From NCBI RefSeq assembly GCF_000316115.1, contig NZ_JH993797.1:496001-560000 (forward strand): a DNA stretch of 64,000 bases, read 5' to 3'. The stretch comes from Leptolyngbya sp. PCC 7375. GTDB lineage: Bacteria > Cyanobacteriota > Cyanobacteriia > Phormidesmidales > Phormidesmidaceae. Positions 8,055-17,899 of the stretch are shown here, piece by piece (the first letter of the stretch is position 1; every line of letters begins with the position of its first letter). The notes under the pieces are model-generated. The model was not told where the DNA came from. It was given only the letters and a program-made list of their open reading frames with translations, and made no database searches. The position numbers and the translations under genes were made by a program.

Positions 8055-8624
8055 CTACTTAAAATCCAGAACAAAACCAGGTAAGACATCCTCTCCTGAA
8101 ACCGTAGCCGGACAATTAACTACCTCGACTGCCTGTCCCGGTCGGTAGATCTCAACAGTTTGCCCCTGAGGATTGATCAGCCACCCCAGTCGTAGACCAC
8201 TGTCCAGATATTCCTGCATCTTTTCCTGCAGTGGCTTTAATCGATCACTCTCAGACCGCAGTTCAATTACAAAATCAGGACAGAGCGGTGGAAATTTTGT
8301 CTGCTGCTCACGGGTCAAACTATTCCAGCGCTCCAACGTCACCCATGCCGCATCAGGAGAGCGATCGCCCCCATTAGATAACTTGAAAATTGTTGAAGAG
8401 CTAAACACTACCCCAAGACCAGATTGGCGATTCCAGAACACCAAATCAGCAATGTAGTTTGCCTCTTGCCTGCCACTTTCACCACCCACTGGGGACATAA
8501 TGATTAATCTTCCTGCTGGGCTGCGCTCCATGGCAATATCTTTGTTTGCCATACATAGTTTATAGAACTGCTCGTGGGTCAGTCTCTGGACTAACGGCTC
8601 TAAATTTAGGCTAATGGTAGTCAT
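8055..8624 (-). CDS. Uma2 family endonuclease (DUF820)
   Basis: 189-residue PD-(D/E)XK-fold protein of the family greatly expanded in cyanobacteria. Diagnostic segments: NKDIAMERSPAGRLIIMSPVGG, DRSPDAAWV (first acidic motif), and PDFVIELRSESDRLKPLQEKMQEYLDSGLRLGWLINPQ, where E and the following K/Q form the D-ExK-like site. The usual C-terminal beta-strand GEDVLPGFVLDF is intact. The biological role is unresolved; many members associate with mobile DNA. Confidence 0.9.
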   Translation of the reverse strand: MTTISLNLEPLVQRLTHEQFYKLCMANKDIAMERSPAGRLIIMSPVGGESGRQEANYIADLVFWNRQSGLGVVFSSSTIFKLSNGGDRSPDAAWVTLERWNSLTREQQTKFPPLCPDFVIELRSESDRLKPLQEKMQEYLDSGLRLGWLINPQGQTVEIYRPGQAVEVVNCPATVSGEDVLPGFVLDFK

Positions 8625-8737
8625 TGCAAGCGACCTTGCGTTTCCTTAACTTGACTATTCTAAGCTTTCGAAGCTGTGGCTTGTGGGATAAATCCATGCA
8701 AAGCATATGGGTCTGGCCAGAGTATGGCGGCCCAAAT

Positions 8738-11700
8738 TTATTCTTGTACATCTAATGTCGCCGTTGCCGCCCGACCAAATTCTTCGGGGGCATACTCTAG
8801 CTGTACCTCTGAACCGGGCCAGAGGAAGGTGCCGGGTGTGACTGAACGGACAAGATAGTGGAGGGTGTAGACACCGGTGTCGAGGTAGTCAGCATAGGCG
8901 AGGATGCGATCGCGACCCAACTGTTGATAACCAATCTGCCAACTATCCTGCTGCGGCTGGAAATAGGCCGTACTCGTCTGAAATGACGTGTCGATGGGCT
9001 CTAAACCTGCAGGTAGCGGATCGGTAATCACCACGTGGTTCACCGGATGGTCACTGATAATTTCCAGGCCAACATCAAACACCTGGCCTACGTCTAACGA
9101 GAAATTCTCTTCGACTCGACTCAGTCCCATTTGATAGAGCACCTCTGACTCGTTTGCTGGACGCACGGTGCGGGTGACTCGTAAGCCTTGCAAACGACCG
9201 GGAGCATTACCTTTTAGCCGATAGCGATAGGCGGTGAGATAGTGCAATTCTCCGTCGCCAGCTTTGTTAAGGACTAGATCTGACTTACCCTTAGGCAGTT
9301 CTGCCATGGGAATAGAGATGTCTAAACTCGGCTGCTGATAACCTTGGAACTGTTGTTGAGCCAATTGCTTACTGGCTAACTGGATCGTTGCCTCAAAATT
9401 AGGCGGCTCAGGCAAGCGTTGAGCATAGGTCACTAGCGCGCCGAGGGCTTGAGCATTGTTGTAAGGGAATCCCCAGCTGCCTTCTCGCCGCAGGGCTAGT
9501 AGGCCTTCTACCAGTCGTCCCAACAGTTCAGGACTGCTCTCTCTTGCTACAAAAAGATTCAAGATTTCAGCCTGGGCTCTCACAGGGGAGTGGCACCAGC
9601 CCCACCCATCGGGCAGGTTCACCGTAGCACTGCGGGCTGTTTCGTAAACCGATTCCTGAATCTGATTGGCCAGGGTATCAGCTTCCGTTTGCCAATTGTC
9701 CAACTGAGACAGATAACGCGCTAGCTTGATTTGTCCAACCCAGTCAAACTCGTCACGATTGTCGTATAGGTATGACAAAAAGTCTTGTCGCACATCGCCT
9801 AGATCCGACAATGCCAACAGCACTTCCAAACGCACCTGGCTCTTGCATTGGGACGATGAACACCAGTCCACCTGCCCTGGATTTTTTAGCAGCTCGGATA
9901 GATACTTCTGGAGCTGACTCATCAAGGCTCCATCCACCGAGAAGCCAGCGGCTTTGGCCTGGGCCAAGGATCTAGCGGCATAGGGTGTGACAAAGGGATC
10001 AGACTGTTCACCGCCTGGCCAGCTGGAAAAGCCGCCGTCGGGACGCTGTAATATCTTTATGCGCTGCAGTGCCTGATTGGCTTTGGCTTGTGGATCAAAT
10101 CCATCCAGCACCTGACCATATTGCTGGCTGAGAATTTGTAAATTAGCCGCAATACTCAGCTGACTGGCTGCCGTGGAAAGATTCGGTAACGACTCTACCC
10201 ACTCCATCTGTTGCACTGGTGCTTTGATATCCGTTAGCAGGGTGCTAGAGAGAGATACATCCAAGCCGCCCACATCCGACACCACATCTTTGTCCACATT
10301 CACAGGAATGGTGACCGGGTCCGTAGTCGCCCCTGCCTCTACCACCTGTTCGGTAATCGTCAACTGCTTGACAGTTAACGGCAGTTGGAAGCCGTCACTC
10401 TCATCGCCTAGCTGGGTCTGAAATCTTATCTGAGCCTCTCCTGTCGCTGTGACTTCCATGGGAAAGCGATAGGCCTGGGTGCCTTTTTTACCACGTTCTC
10501 TCAGGGTAGTACTGGATTCTTCATCGGCAAAGTTCAAGCCATTGGCAGCATCTGCCTGGATGGCTAACTGCCCCCGCTGGTCCGTGGTGTTGGTCACCGA
10601 TAAGCCCGCCATCATGCGATCTCCAGGACGGGCAAACTGGGGCAAAATCGGTGCAGTAATTAAGGGCTGAGTGGCCACAAAGGTGGCATCGCCATTGCCA
10701 AAGTGCAGGTTACCATCGGTGGCCACCACCATTACCCGCCAGGTGGTGAGATTGTCGGGTAGGGTAAAGCTAACCTCCGCCTGGCCCTGGTCATCTGTGG
10801 GCACCGAGCCGTTATAGTAGGCCAGCGCCTGAAAGTCTTTGCGAATGCGAGTACTCTCACCGCCTGCCGAGAATCCGCCGCCGTAGCCCCAGCCTTTTTC
10901 TAGGGGAGAACTCAGCGGTCGTAACACCACATCCGAACGGTTGTCAGCAAAGCGGGTGGAAATGGACTGTTCGGCATAGACTGTCTCCACTAAATCCGGT
11001 GGACGGTGACCGCTAAGCTGGAGGACGGCTTCATCCACCACCATCACCGTGAACTGACCTGAAACAGGCTGCTCTTGATCATCCTTCAGGGTGAGCTTGA
11101 GTGTTTGCTCGGCAGCCGGACGAATCTCGGATTCAGTGGGTGTCACGTCTGGCTTGAGATAACGATCCGCTAGATCCACTTGAAATGGGGCAAAGCCAAT
11201 ACTGGTTAGATTCTCCAGCTTATTAACTTCGACAGTTTCCAACCGCTCTCCCTGGCGGACAAGAACGACTTCCACGGCTGCATTCGGCAACATGTCTGGG
11301 GTAACGGTGAATTGCACCTGGGGAGCGCCACCGCTAACGGAAACCACGTCTTCATAGAGGGTGTTTTGGCGGACTACGGCAAAATACAGTTCGCCTGCGT
11401 CATAGGGCGATTGGATCATCGCCGTGGCTGTTTCTCCAGGGACGTAGCTGTCTTTGTCCAGCTGCACCTCTAGCCGATTATTGTTATAGCGGCTGCCCCA
11501 GTACACAGGGTTAGCACCAGACACCCAAATCCGGGTATCCGTAGCAGAGCGCTCATCACCCACCGTGGCCTGAATGCGGTAAGGTCCTGCTTCTTGAGCT
11601 GTCAGCTGCACTGTTTTAGTCGTGTTGCTAGAACGAACGGTTACCTCGTCTACTAGCTCATATTCCACCTGATAGTTGGGGCTAACACTGCCCTCAATCA

Positions 11701-14512
11701 CCTCAGTGACGCTGCTGTAATTCATCCGCTCTAGCGCCAACTGTACCGACTGACCAGACTGAACCTGTCCTTGGGCATCGGTAACAATCACCTCCACATC
11801 AAAGGGCTCTCCAGCATCGGCTACAAAATCACTCTGCAAACCGATCAACCGTTCCTCTGGCAGCACCGTCACCTCTTTTGTATCAGCAACTGAAAGATTG
11901 GAGACATCCACCACCTCAGCATCTAAGCGATAGGTCATGGGGTAGGGCAGATCGTCAGTAATCTCTACGGAAAGCTGACTTTGCCCCTGGTCATCCAGGG
12001 TTTGGCTAGTCTCTAATACATCGCTGGAAACAATGGGGCGTTCCTCTGGCCAGTACCACCGACGACCAAAGGAAAAGTCTTCCCAACCCTCTGGAATAAA
12101 CGTCGTTGGCTGACGAGTGACATAGTAATTGATCTCACGTCCCTGTACCGGTGCTCCAAATAGATAGCTGCTCTCTACACTGGTTGAAAGACGATCACCT
12201 GCCGCTGCTGTTGCTTGATCAAGACTCATGGCAACCTTAAAGTTAGGCGGCTTAAATTCGGCTACCCGTAAGTTCCCCAGCAGTTCTACGCCATTGTCAG
12301 CAGCGGCCAAAACGGAGTAGTAGCCCAAAGGCTGATCGGCACTGATATCCCATTTCACAGAAAAGGTGCCAAAGTCATTGGTTGTTTGGGTGCCCAGGTC
12401 AATTTTCTCACCTTCAGGCCCTTGTAGGGTGATGGTATAAGGTCTGTTTTTGTCTTGACGCAGGCTGCCTTTCTGTAGATAGTAGGCATTGCCAGTCAGC
12501 CAGGCGGTTTCTCCGGGCTGATAAAGAAAACGGTCAGAAAAGACGTTGCCACGGGAAATGGGCTGGCTTCCTTCCCAACCTGCATAAATACCGTAGCGAG
12601 AACTGCCGGTATAGGGTGTGGTGCGGGCAAATGCCCAGTCGTTATCTTCACGGGCAATCACGAGTAGTTCTGGCGGGTCATCAAACGTCTCAGCTCCATT
12701 CATACAGGATTGGAGAGCTTGGGCATTTAATTTCAGGGTACCGGTGTTGTCAGTGTTACCCGTGGCGCAGGGCTGGGGTGTCCCCGCTGGAGGATTGCCT
12801 TCGTAGGTGTAGGAGCGATAGATCGAGATGGGGGCCTGCTGGACCACTGAGCCATCTGCTAAATGGTGTACCCGCACCTGGCCTGAATCTGGGAACCACT
12901 GGGCAAAGACACCCAGGTTGGTGAGCTGTACCAGTCCGTAATAGTTGGGTTCATGCCAGCGTTGAGTGCCGTTGCGATGATAGGTGCTGGCGCGGGCCGT
13001 AACGCCATAGGCCAACATGCCGGTATTGCCCCCCAGCTGTTCTCGTAGGGGCACGGGAATATCAGCAAAGGTATTCTTCTCAGCGGCGACAGAAAATGAG
13101 GACCAGGTACTGCGGTCTGGCAACAGACTCGTGTTGTTACCACGGGGATAGGCCGTGTCAGTTTTGACTAAATCCGTTGGTTGAACAACCTTATAGGAAG
13201 CTTTATAGGCGTTGTCTGGCAGATTTACTGCCGATATGTTGAGCTGTAAATCTTGGTTAGCTGGGAAAATGTTGAGCCCAGTGGGAGCCCAGATGTCACC
13301 GGTTAAATCACTGGGGGTATAGTCCACCGTCACCGGACTACCCAGGGTTTGGCCAAAGCGGTCTTTTAAATCAGCCCCAATGGTAATGGTGTAGGTGGTT
13401 TGAGGCTCCAACGACCAGGGATTGAGGCTGACATACGTGTCATTATCGTAGGCTCGGAGTAGGCGAGTGCCTGCTTGAATGGGAGGATCGATGGTGATTT
13501 GTTCAGTAGCGATGTCAGCCACTAGCCCATTATTAAATACAAACTGGGCCAGGCCATTGGTAAATCGACCAGTCGCTCCACCGGGTTGTCCTGCGCCTAC
13601 CATCTCTAACTTCTCGAAGGCTAGGGGGCTGTAGGTGGTAATCAGACTATCAATACTATTTTCAGTGGGGAGATTGCCACCTGCAGGCTGCAGTCCAGGT
13701 GAAATGCTGAGAAAGTATTGAGTGGCTTTTTCGAGGGGGCGATTGGGGGTGACATGGTATTGCCAGGGACGTGTCGAGGTACCAAACTTTTCCCGGGCAG
13801 ACAGGTACTCGTCCTCGTATTCAGCCACAACTACCCGTACTGGAATTGAACTTGCTTGGCCTTCAGTCTCTTGATCTTCAGTCGAGAGTTGTAGGTGTTG
13901 TTTTAGGGAAGCTAGATCAAGCTGAACGTTAGAGTTGAACTCTAGGACAGGTTCTATATCAATGGGGTCCTCGGCTGATCCTCGTCTGCTATCAATACCA
14001 GGCAGGTTAGTGATTTTAATGGGCTCTGTGGTGAAGGTCCAGGCAAGGTCCTGGTCTAGCTCATGGTCGGAGAGATCTTTTAGACCGGTTTTCAGGGTGA
14101 CGCGGACTCGCGTGGCCTTGGGAATGGTGCGATCGGCCTGAAAACCAACCATACGCGGGGTGAGAAAGCGAAATTCACCCGGGATGGGAGGGAAGACTTC
14201 GAATTTTTCTAGGGTGGACTTACGAGCGTGACTTTCCAAACTCTCCACTGCCACCAATGGCTCAGCAAACCGAATCCGTATCTGGGCTAGTGTTTCAGCT
14301 TCTCCAGTAGGACTAATCTGTTCAATCCAATCGGGCAGGTCTGGGTCGGTGAGTGCTGTCACTGCTGGCAATGGTTCAGGCGGTGGAATAGGAACACTCT
14401 GATCCTGCGTACGCAAAGCATTGGGACGATTACAGGTGGCCAACAGTAATGTCAGAACAAAACCGATCAGCCCGTAGATCAACAGCTTTCGTAGCTTTTT
14501 CCTTTCTGACAT
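8738..14512 (-). CDS. Bacterial alpha-2-macroglobulin family lipoprotein (no thioester motif)
   Basis: About 1924 residues. The N-terminus MSERKKLRK plus a hydrophobic stretch ends in LLATC, a lipobox with Cys27, so it is predicted to be a lipid-anchored periplasmic protein. ATG 14512 is chosen over GTG 14533 because GGTGGAG lies just upstream. Many MG-like beta-domains fill the first 1100 residues. The A2M domain (GYGGGFSAGGESTRIRKDF, then SVPTDDQGQAEVSFTLPDNLTTWR, in pieces) is near residues 1210-1300. The helical thioester domain follows at about 1430-1730, but where CxEQ would be expected the sequence reads QMEWVESLPNLSTAASQ, so it resembles YfaS-type members without a reactive thioester. 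It lies directly upstream in map order of, and co-oriented with, PBP1C. In other bacteria that pairing suggests a protease trap guarding the cell wall. Confidence 0.92.
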   Translation of the reverse strand: MSERKKLRKLLIYGLIGFVLTLLLATCNRPNALRTQDQSVPIPPPEPLPAVTALTDPDLPDWIEQISPTGEAETLAQIRIRFAEPLVAVESLESHARKSTLEKFEVFPPIPGEFRFLTPRMVGFQADRTIPKATRVRVTLKTGLKDLSDHELDQDLAWTFTTEPIKITNLPGIDSRRGSAEDPIDIEPVLEFNSNVQLDLASLKQHLQLSTEDQETEGQASSIPVRVVVAEYEDEYLSAREKFGTSTRPWQYHVTPNRPLEKATQYFLSISPGLQPAGGNLPTENSIDSLITTYSPLAFEKLEMVGAGQPGGATGRFTNGLAQFVFNNGLVADIATEQITIDPPIQAGTRLLRAYDNDTYVSLNPWSLEPQTTYTITIGADLKDRFGQTLGSPVTVDYTPSDLTGDIWAPTGLNIFPANQDLQLNISAVNLPDNAYKASYKVVQPTDLVKTDTAYPRGNNTSLLPDRSTWSSFSVAAEKNTFADIPVPLREQLGGNTGMLAYGVTARASTYHRNGTQRWHEPNYYGLVQLTNLGVFAQWFPDSGQVRVHHLADGSVVQQAPISIYRSYTYEGNPPAGTPQPCATGNTDNTGTLKLNAQALQSCMNGAETFDDPPELLVIAREDNDWAFARTTPYTGSSRYGIYAGWEGSQPISRGNVFSDRFLYQPGETAWLTGNAYYLQKGSLRQDKNRPYTITLQGPEGEKIDLGTQTTNDFGTFSVKWDISADQPLGYYSVLAAADNGVELLGNLRVAEFKPPNFKVAMSLDQATAAAGDRLSTSVESSYLFGAPVQGREINYYVTRQPTTFIPEGWEDFSFGRRWYWPEERPIVSSDVLETSQTLDDQGQSQLSVEITDDLPYPMTYRLDAEVVDVSNLSVADTKEVTVLPEERLIGLQSDFVADAGEPFDVEVIVTDAQGQVQSGQSVQLALERMNYSSVTEVIEGSVSPNYQVEYELVDEVTVRSSNTTKTVQLTAQEAGPYRIQATVGDERSATDTRIWVSGANPVYWGSRYNNNRLEVQLDKDSYVPGETATAMIQSPYDAGELYFAVVRQNTLYEDVVSVSGGAPQVQFTVTPDMLPNAAVEVVLVRQGERLETVEVNKLENLTSIGFAPFQVDLADRYLKPDVTPTESEIRPAAEQTLKLTLKDDQEQPVSGQFTVMVVDEAVLQLSGHRPPDLVETVYAEQSISTRFADNRSDVVLRPLSSPLEKGWGYGGGFSAGGESTRIRKDFQALAYYNGSVPTDDQGQAEVSFTLPDNLTTWRVMVVATDGNLHFGNGDATFVATQPLITAPILPQFARPGDRMMAGLSVTNTTDQRGQLAIQADAANGLNFADEESSTTLRERGKKGTQAYRFPMEVTATGEAQIRFQTQLGDESDGFQLPLTVKQLTITEQVVEAGATTDPVTIPVNVDKDVVSDVGGLDVSLSSTLLTDIKAPVQQMEWVESLPNLSTAASQLSIAANLQILSQQYGQVLDGFDPQAKANQALQRIKILQRPDGGFSSWPGGEQSDPFVTPYAARSLAQAKAAGFSVDGALMSQLQKYLSELLKNPGQVDWCSSSQCKSQVRLEVLLALSDLGDVRQDFLSYLYDNRDEFDWVGQIKLARYLSQLDNWQTEADTLANQIQESVYETARSATVNLPDGWGWCHSPVRAQAEILNLFVARESSPELLGRLVEGLLALRREGSWGFPYNNAQALGALVTYAQRLPEPPNFEATIQLASKQLAQQQFQGYQQPSLDISIPMAELPKGKSDLVLNKAGDGELHYLTAYRYRLKGNAPGRLQGLRVTRTVRPANESEVLYQMGLSRVEENFSLDVGQVFDVGLEIISDHPVNHVVITDPLPAGLEPIDTSFQTSTAYFQPQQDSWQIGYQQLGRDRILAYADYLDTGVYTLHYLVRSVTPGTFLWPGSEVQLEYAPEEFGRAATATLDVQE

Positions 14513-14617
14513 TGACTCCACCACTGGCCACACTTCTTTGTCATATCCAATGGGACCTGACAGATTACGGAAATACCTACAATTCTTAATTCTGGATAGA
14601 ATCTGTGTTAGAAAACG

Positions 14618-17059
14618 TTATTGACTTTTCCTAAGAGAAAATCCAGATCTTACAGGTTGTTCATCAGCTAAAAGTACATCAAACTGCACCTGGGCTCGCT
14701 GATTACCGCTACGGACATCTAAATGCCACTGTCCTGGCTGCATCGACCAAAACAAAGAGGGTTTGCCAGAAGACTCTAACGTTTGACCATTGAGCTGCCA
14801 TTCTATAGTTGAAGACTCCTGAGACGTGTTATCAACCACCTTGAATTCCAGACGTTGGTCTTGGGCATTTGGATATAGCAAAAACTGACTGCCTGTTTTA
14901 GGCGAAACAATTGTTAACTCTGCACTGTTTTCAGCCACATTGGTTTGGTTTGATTCTGTTGTGTTTTGTTCATAAGCTACCAAATCCTCCAGGGCAAAAT
15001 ACTCCTGGACGATGGCTTCACAGTCGGAGTCGGATGTGGGTTTCTGTCCAGTCAGTGTACAGATAGGTCGTTTTACCATGCCGTCAGGTGAGGGGAAGCG
15101 TTCAGGTTCATGGGTCTCATGGAAATGCACCATAATTCGATGCCACAGGGGAGCAGCCCCCATCACACCAGAAACATCCTGCATGGGAGTGCCATCAAAG
15201 TTGCCAACCCAGGTGGCAACGGTGTAGTCAGTGGTGAAACCAACGGTCCAGGTGTCGCGAAAATCCGAAGAGGTACCGGTTTTTACAGCTGCTGGGAAGG
15301 GCAGGTTGAGGACAGAATCGACACCGAAGGCAGTGGCACGTGCGTGAGGGTCGGAGAGGATATCAGTGATAAGAGACCATGTGGGAGAAGGTGGCAAAAG
15401 CTTTTCCTCCCCTAACGTTGGCGAAGCCTGCCCAGAGGGCTTAGGGGAGGTGCCGGAGGCGGAGGGGTCTCGATCGGTAGCGCCAAATGTCGATACCCCC
15501 CTGTCGGTCCCCCTGACAAAGGGGGACACACTCGACTGGCTGTGACTCACAGGTAATGCATTATTGTCACGCCTTACTTTGAAAGGCGAGAGAGTAATAC
15601 TTGGATCACCCTGGTGGGCAAGGGTTAAATACGCTTGCGCCAGCTCCCACAACGACACTTCTCCACTGCCAAGGGCCAGGCCTAAACCATAGTGGTTAGG
15701 AGACCGATCCAAGTGACTAAAACCCAGCTGGCGCAACCGCTTCAGAAAATTATCAACGCCCACTTTCTCCAGAATCCGCACAGCTGGGATATTCAGAGAA
15801 TTACCAAGAGCAGCTCTCACCCGCACCGGACCTTGAAACGTTTCACTAAAGTCGGTGGGGCTATAGAGCTGAGCCCCAGGAATCCCATAGTGTGTGGGCA
15901 CATCCGCCAGGATAGTGTTGGGCTGAATGATGTCTTGTTCTAACGCTAGCTGATAGAGAAACGGCTTGAGGGTGGACCCTGGCTGACGCAGAGCCTGGAC
16001 ACCGTCGTTTTGACCGGTCTGTTGACTAGAAAAGTATTTTGGGGAACCCACATAGGCGAGAACGTCACCTGTGGCATTTTCGATCACGAGAGCGGCAGCG
16101 TGGCGCACATTTTTTAGAGCTAGCCCTTGAACGGCCTGTTGAGCCTGGGCGGTAACAAAACGCTGAAGGGACAGATCGAGACTGGTATGGACTTGGGCAG
16201 GGTGATCCGTAGGGAGCTGTGCGGCCAGCCAGAAGAGAAAGTGTGGTGCAACTAAAAGCCCCTGATCAATCGATTGGACAGTCACGGGTTGGACATAAAT
16301 GCGCTTGACCTGAGCCTGAGTTAGTGTGCCATCGGCCACCATTTGATTGAGAACATACTGCTGTCGCTGTTTGAGACTATCCCAATTAGTGTAGGGGTTA
16401 AGGGCAGTCGGAGCATTGGGCAAAGCGGCAAGTAGGCTCGCCTGGGCAACTGTTAGATCAGCGGCAGGAAGCCCAAAGTAGACACGAGCAGCGGCTTCAA
16501 CGCCGTAGATGTTGCCCCCCATGGGGAGTCGGTTAACGTAGGCGGCAAGAATTTCATCCTTAGTCATGCCTGCGGCCAGTCGCCAAGCGTACCAAATTTG
16601 TTGGGCTTTTCCTAAAAATGTGCGCGGGACAGGTTTTACCATGCGGGCCAGTTGCATGGTCACAGTGGATGCGCCACTGACAATGCGGCGGGTACGAATG
16701 GCCTGTAAACTAGCGCGGGCTAAGGCCTGTAGATCGACAGGGCCATGGTGATAGAATCGTCGGTCTTCAGCGGCGAGAATAGCGTGCTGAAAATGGGAGG
16801 AGACTTGGGATAGGGGAACAACAGCGGTGTGCTCTTGGTCGCGGGAAAGGAGGGTACCAAGGGGGAGAGAGTTGCGATCGCGAAACTCCACTGCCTGATC
16901 CACCTGGGCTAAATCCGTCGCATGCATAGGCATCAAGTAGGGGACACCCCGCACAACCAGCCCCGTCAGCAACAGCACCACACTGGTTTTCACCAGTAAA
17001 TTCCGTCGCCATATCCAACGACAACCCATTCTGAATACGTGCTGAAGAGATTGGGGCAT
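14618..17059 (-). CDS. pbpC: Penicillin-binding protein 1C
   Basis: Bifunctional peptidoglycan synthase, 813 residues. An N-terminal membrane anchor (residues ~23-44) is followed by a GT51 transglycosylase with catalytic AILAAEDRRFYHHGPVD (Glu near 97). The transpeptidase has GSTLKPF (SxxK, about 362), SLN, and KTGTSSDFRDTW (about 590). The C-terminal BiPBP_C-like domain starts near residue 690. Between roughly residues 505 and 553 a low-complexity linker coincides with inserted DNA repeats (15406-15530). It is transcribed before the alpha-2-macroglobulin gene with about 105 bp between them, matching the conserved pbpC-A2M pair. It is periplasmic and membrane-anchored. Confidence 0.93.
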   Translation of the reverse strand: MPQSLQHVFRMGCRWIWRRNLLVKTSVVLLLTGLVVRGVPYLMPMHATDLAQVDQAVEFRDRNSLPLGTLLSRDQEHTAVVPLSQVSSHFQHAILAAEDRRFYHHGPVDLQALARASLQAIRTRRIVSGASTVTMQLARMVKPVPRTFLGKAQQIWYAWRLAAGMTKDEILAAYVNRLPMGGNIYGVEAAARVYFGLPAADLTVAQASLLAALPNAPTALNPYTNWDSLKQRQQYVLNQMVADGTLTQAQVKRIYVQPVTVQSIDQGLLVAPHFLFWLAAQLPTDHPAQVHTSLDLSLQRFVTAQAQQAVQGLALKNVRHAAALVIENATGDVLAYVGSPKYFSSQQTGQNDGVQALRQPGSTLKPFLYQLALEQDIIQPNTILADVPTHYGIPGAQLYSPTDFSETFQGPVRVRAALGNSLNIPAVRILEKVGVDNFLKRLRQLGFSHLDRSPNHYGLGLALGSGEVSLWELAQAYLTLAHQGDPSITLSPFKVRRDNNALPVSHSQSSVSPFVRGTDRGVSTFGATDRDPSASGTSPKPSGQASPTLGEEKLLPPSPTWSLITDILSDPHARATAFGVDSVLNLPFPAAVKTGTSSDFRDTWTVGFTTDYTVATWVGNFDGTPMQDVSGVMGAAPLWHRIMVHFHETHEPERFPSPDGMVKRPICTLTGQKPTSDSDCEAIVQEYFALEDLVAYEQNTTESNQTNVAENSAELTIVSPKTGSQFLLYPNAQDQRLEFKVVDNTSQESSTIEWQLNGQTLESSGKPSLFWSMQPGQWHLDVRSGNQRAQVQFDVLLADEQPVRSGFSLRKSQ
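15406..15530. repeat. Palindromic repeats inserted in frame within pbpC
   Basis: CCTCCCCTAA (15406-15415) pairs with TTAGGGGAGG (15441-15450). A few dozen bases on, TCCCCC and GGGGGA form a second hairpin near 15507-15526. Both resemble intergenic repeats common in filamentous cyanobacteria. Here they are translated as a Ser/Pro/Gly-rich linker (ATDRDPSASGTSPKPSGQ and following) between transpeptidase motifs, without breaking the frame. Confidence 0.6.
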
Positions 17060-17127
17060 AAGCTTTTACCCCGATACTGCTGCAAAGCTCTTCTCATCCG
17101 CAGCGGCAATCCACAACTCTTAATAAA

Positions 17128-17385
17128 TTAGGACAGGCCAGTATCCGATGGCAGACATTTAGATTGAGGAGTGCTATGGTGCCAGTTAACTTCTAGCCGA
17201 TAACGATTTTTTTCGGTTTCATAGTCTTTAGACCAACAGCGTTCTAATAGTTGAGACCTGTAGGATATTGTGAATTTGCGAGGATTCCACACGAATTGGA
17301 CATCGCGCTCAAACAGGGGCTGATTAAGGTAGTCCCAGAGTGCTGATAGGAGAGAAAACTTGGGGGATGGCTTTGGGTTAGTCAT
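17128..17385 (-). CDS. Hypothetical protein, 85 aa
   Basis: An open frame with protein-like content (FSLLSALWDYLNQPLFERDVQFVWNPRKF, in part) and several Trp and Tyr residues. No family is recognised. It lies just upstream of pbpC on the same strand, with about 68 bp between them, and could be the first gene of that transcript. No convincing ribosome site was seen, so confidence is modest. Confidence 0.4.
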   Translation of the reverse strand: MTNPKPSPKFSLLSALWDYLNQPLFERDVQFVWNPRKFTISYRSQLLERCWSKDYETEKNRYRLEVNWHHSTPQSKCLPSDTGLS

Positions 17386-17899
17386 AGTTTAAATACTTCC
17401 CAAGCGTTGGCATAACTATCCAACGTTGGTGGGGGAGATGCGAGGGTAGAAAAAAAGCTGTTGCTGATTTAAAGGATGAATCGATCGGCAAAACTGGCTA
17501 ACAGCCTAAATTTGACAGATAAACTCCATACTGAGGATCAGCAGCAAAAAAATAAAAATAGAACAGCTTTAGCTGCTATTCCCCTATATCTACTCAATGC
17601 GCAAATGGCCTCAGGTCTTTTCTAAAAAAGAAGCCATCGTTTCTCCTTAAAACAGCTTAAATGTGGAGATTTCCTAATTTCACGTTAATCCTAAAGCAAG
17701 AATGTGAGCTTCTTATGAAGCATGGATTTACTATCCGGAATCGTTGGCAAAGCATTATTCTGTTAGCCGTGCGATCGCAAAAAATAGACGCTAAATAAGG
17801 CACTCCATTGTCAAGCTACTGAAGGCTTTGGCTGCAAACACAGCAAGTCTCATGGTGCAGGTTGCTCAATGCTCAACTCTGAATCTGTGAAACCAGGAT
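17386..17899. other. 514-bp divergent intergenic region
   Basis: It contains the second ~84-bp TGCTGAT element (17461-17545) and a HIP1-like site at 17770. Otherwise it is A/T-rich without ORFs. It must contain the promoters of both flanking genes. Confidence 0.4.
17461..17545 (+). repeat. ~84-bp TGCTGAT/ATCAGCA element, copy 2
   Basis: It begins TTGCTGATTTAAAGGATGAAT and ends GAGGATCAGCAGC. A central GCTAACAGCCTAAATTT matches the centre of copy 3. It lies between divergent genes, so it could affect their transcripts only if it is in a leader. Confidence 0.6.

Noticed and set aside
17770..17785. CRISPR or repeat array suggested by recurring GCGATCGC
   Set aside because: These are dispersed HIP1 octamers typical of cyanobacterial genomes, with no regular spacing.
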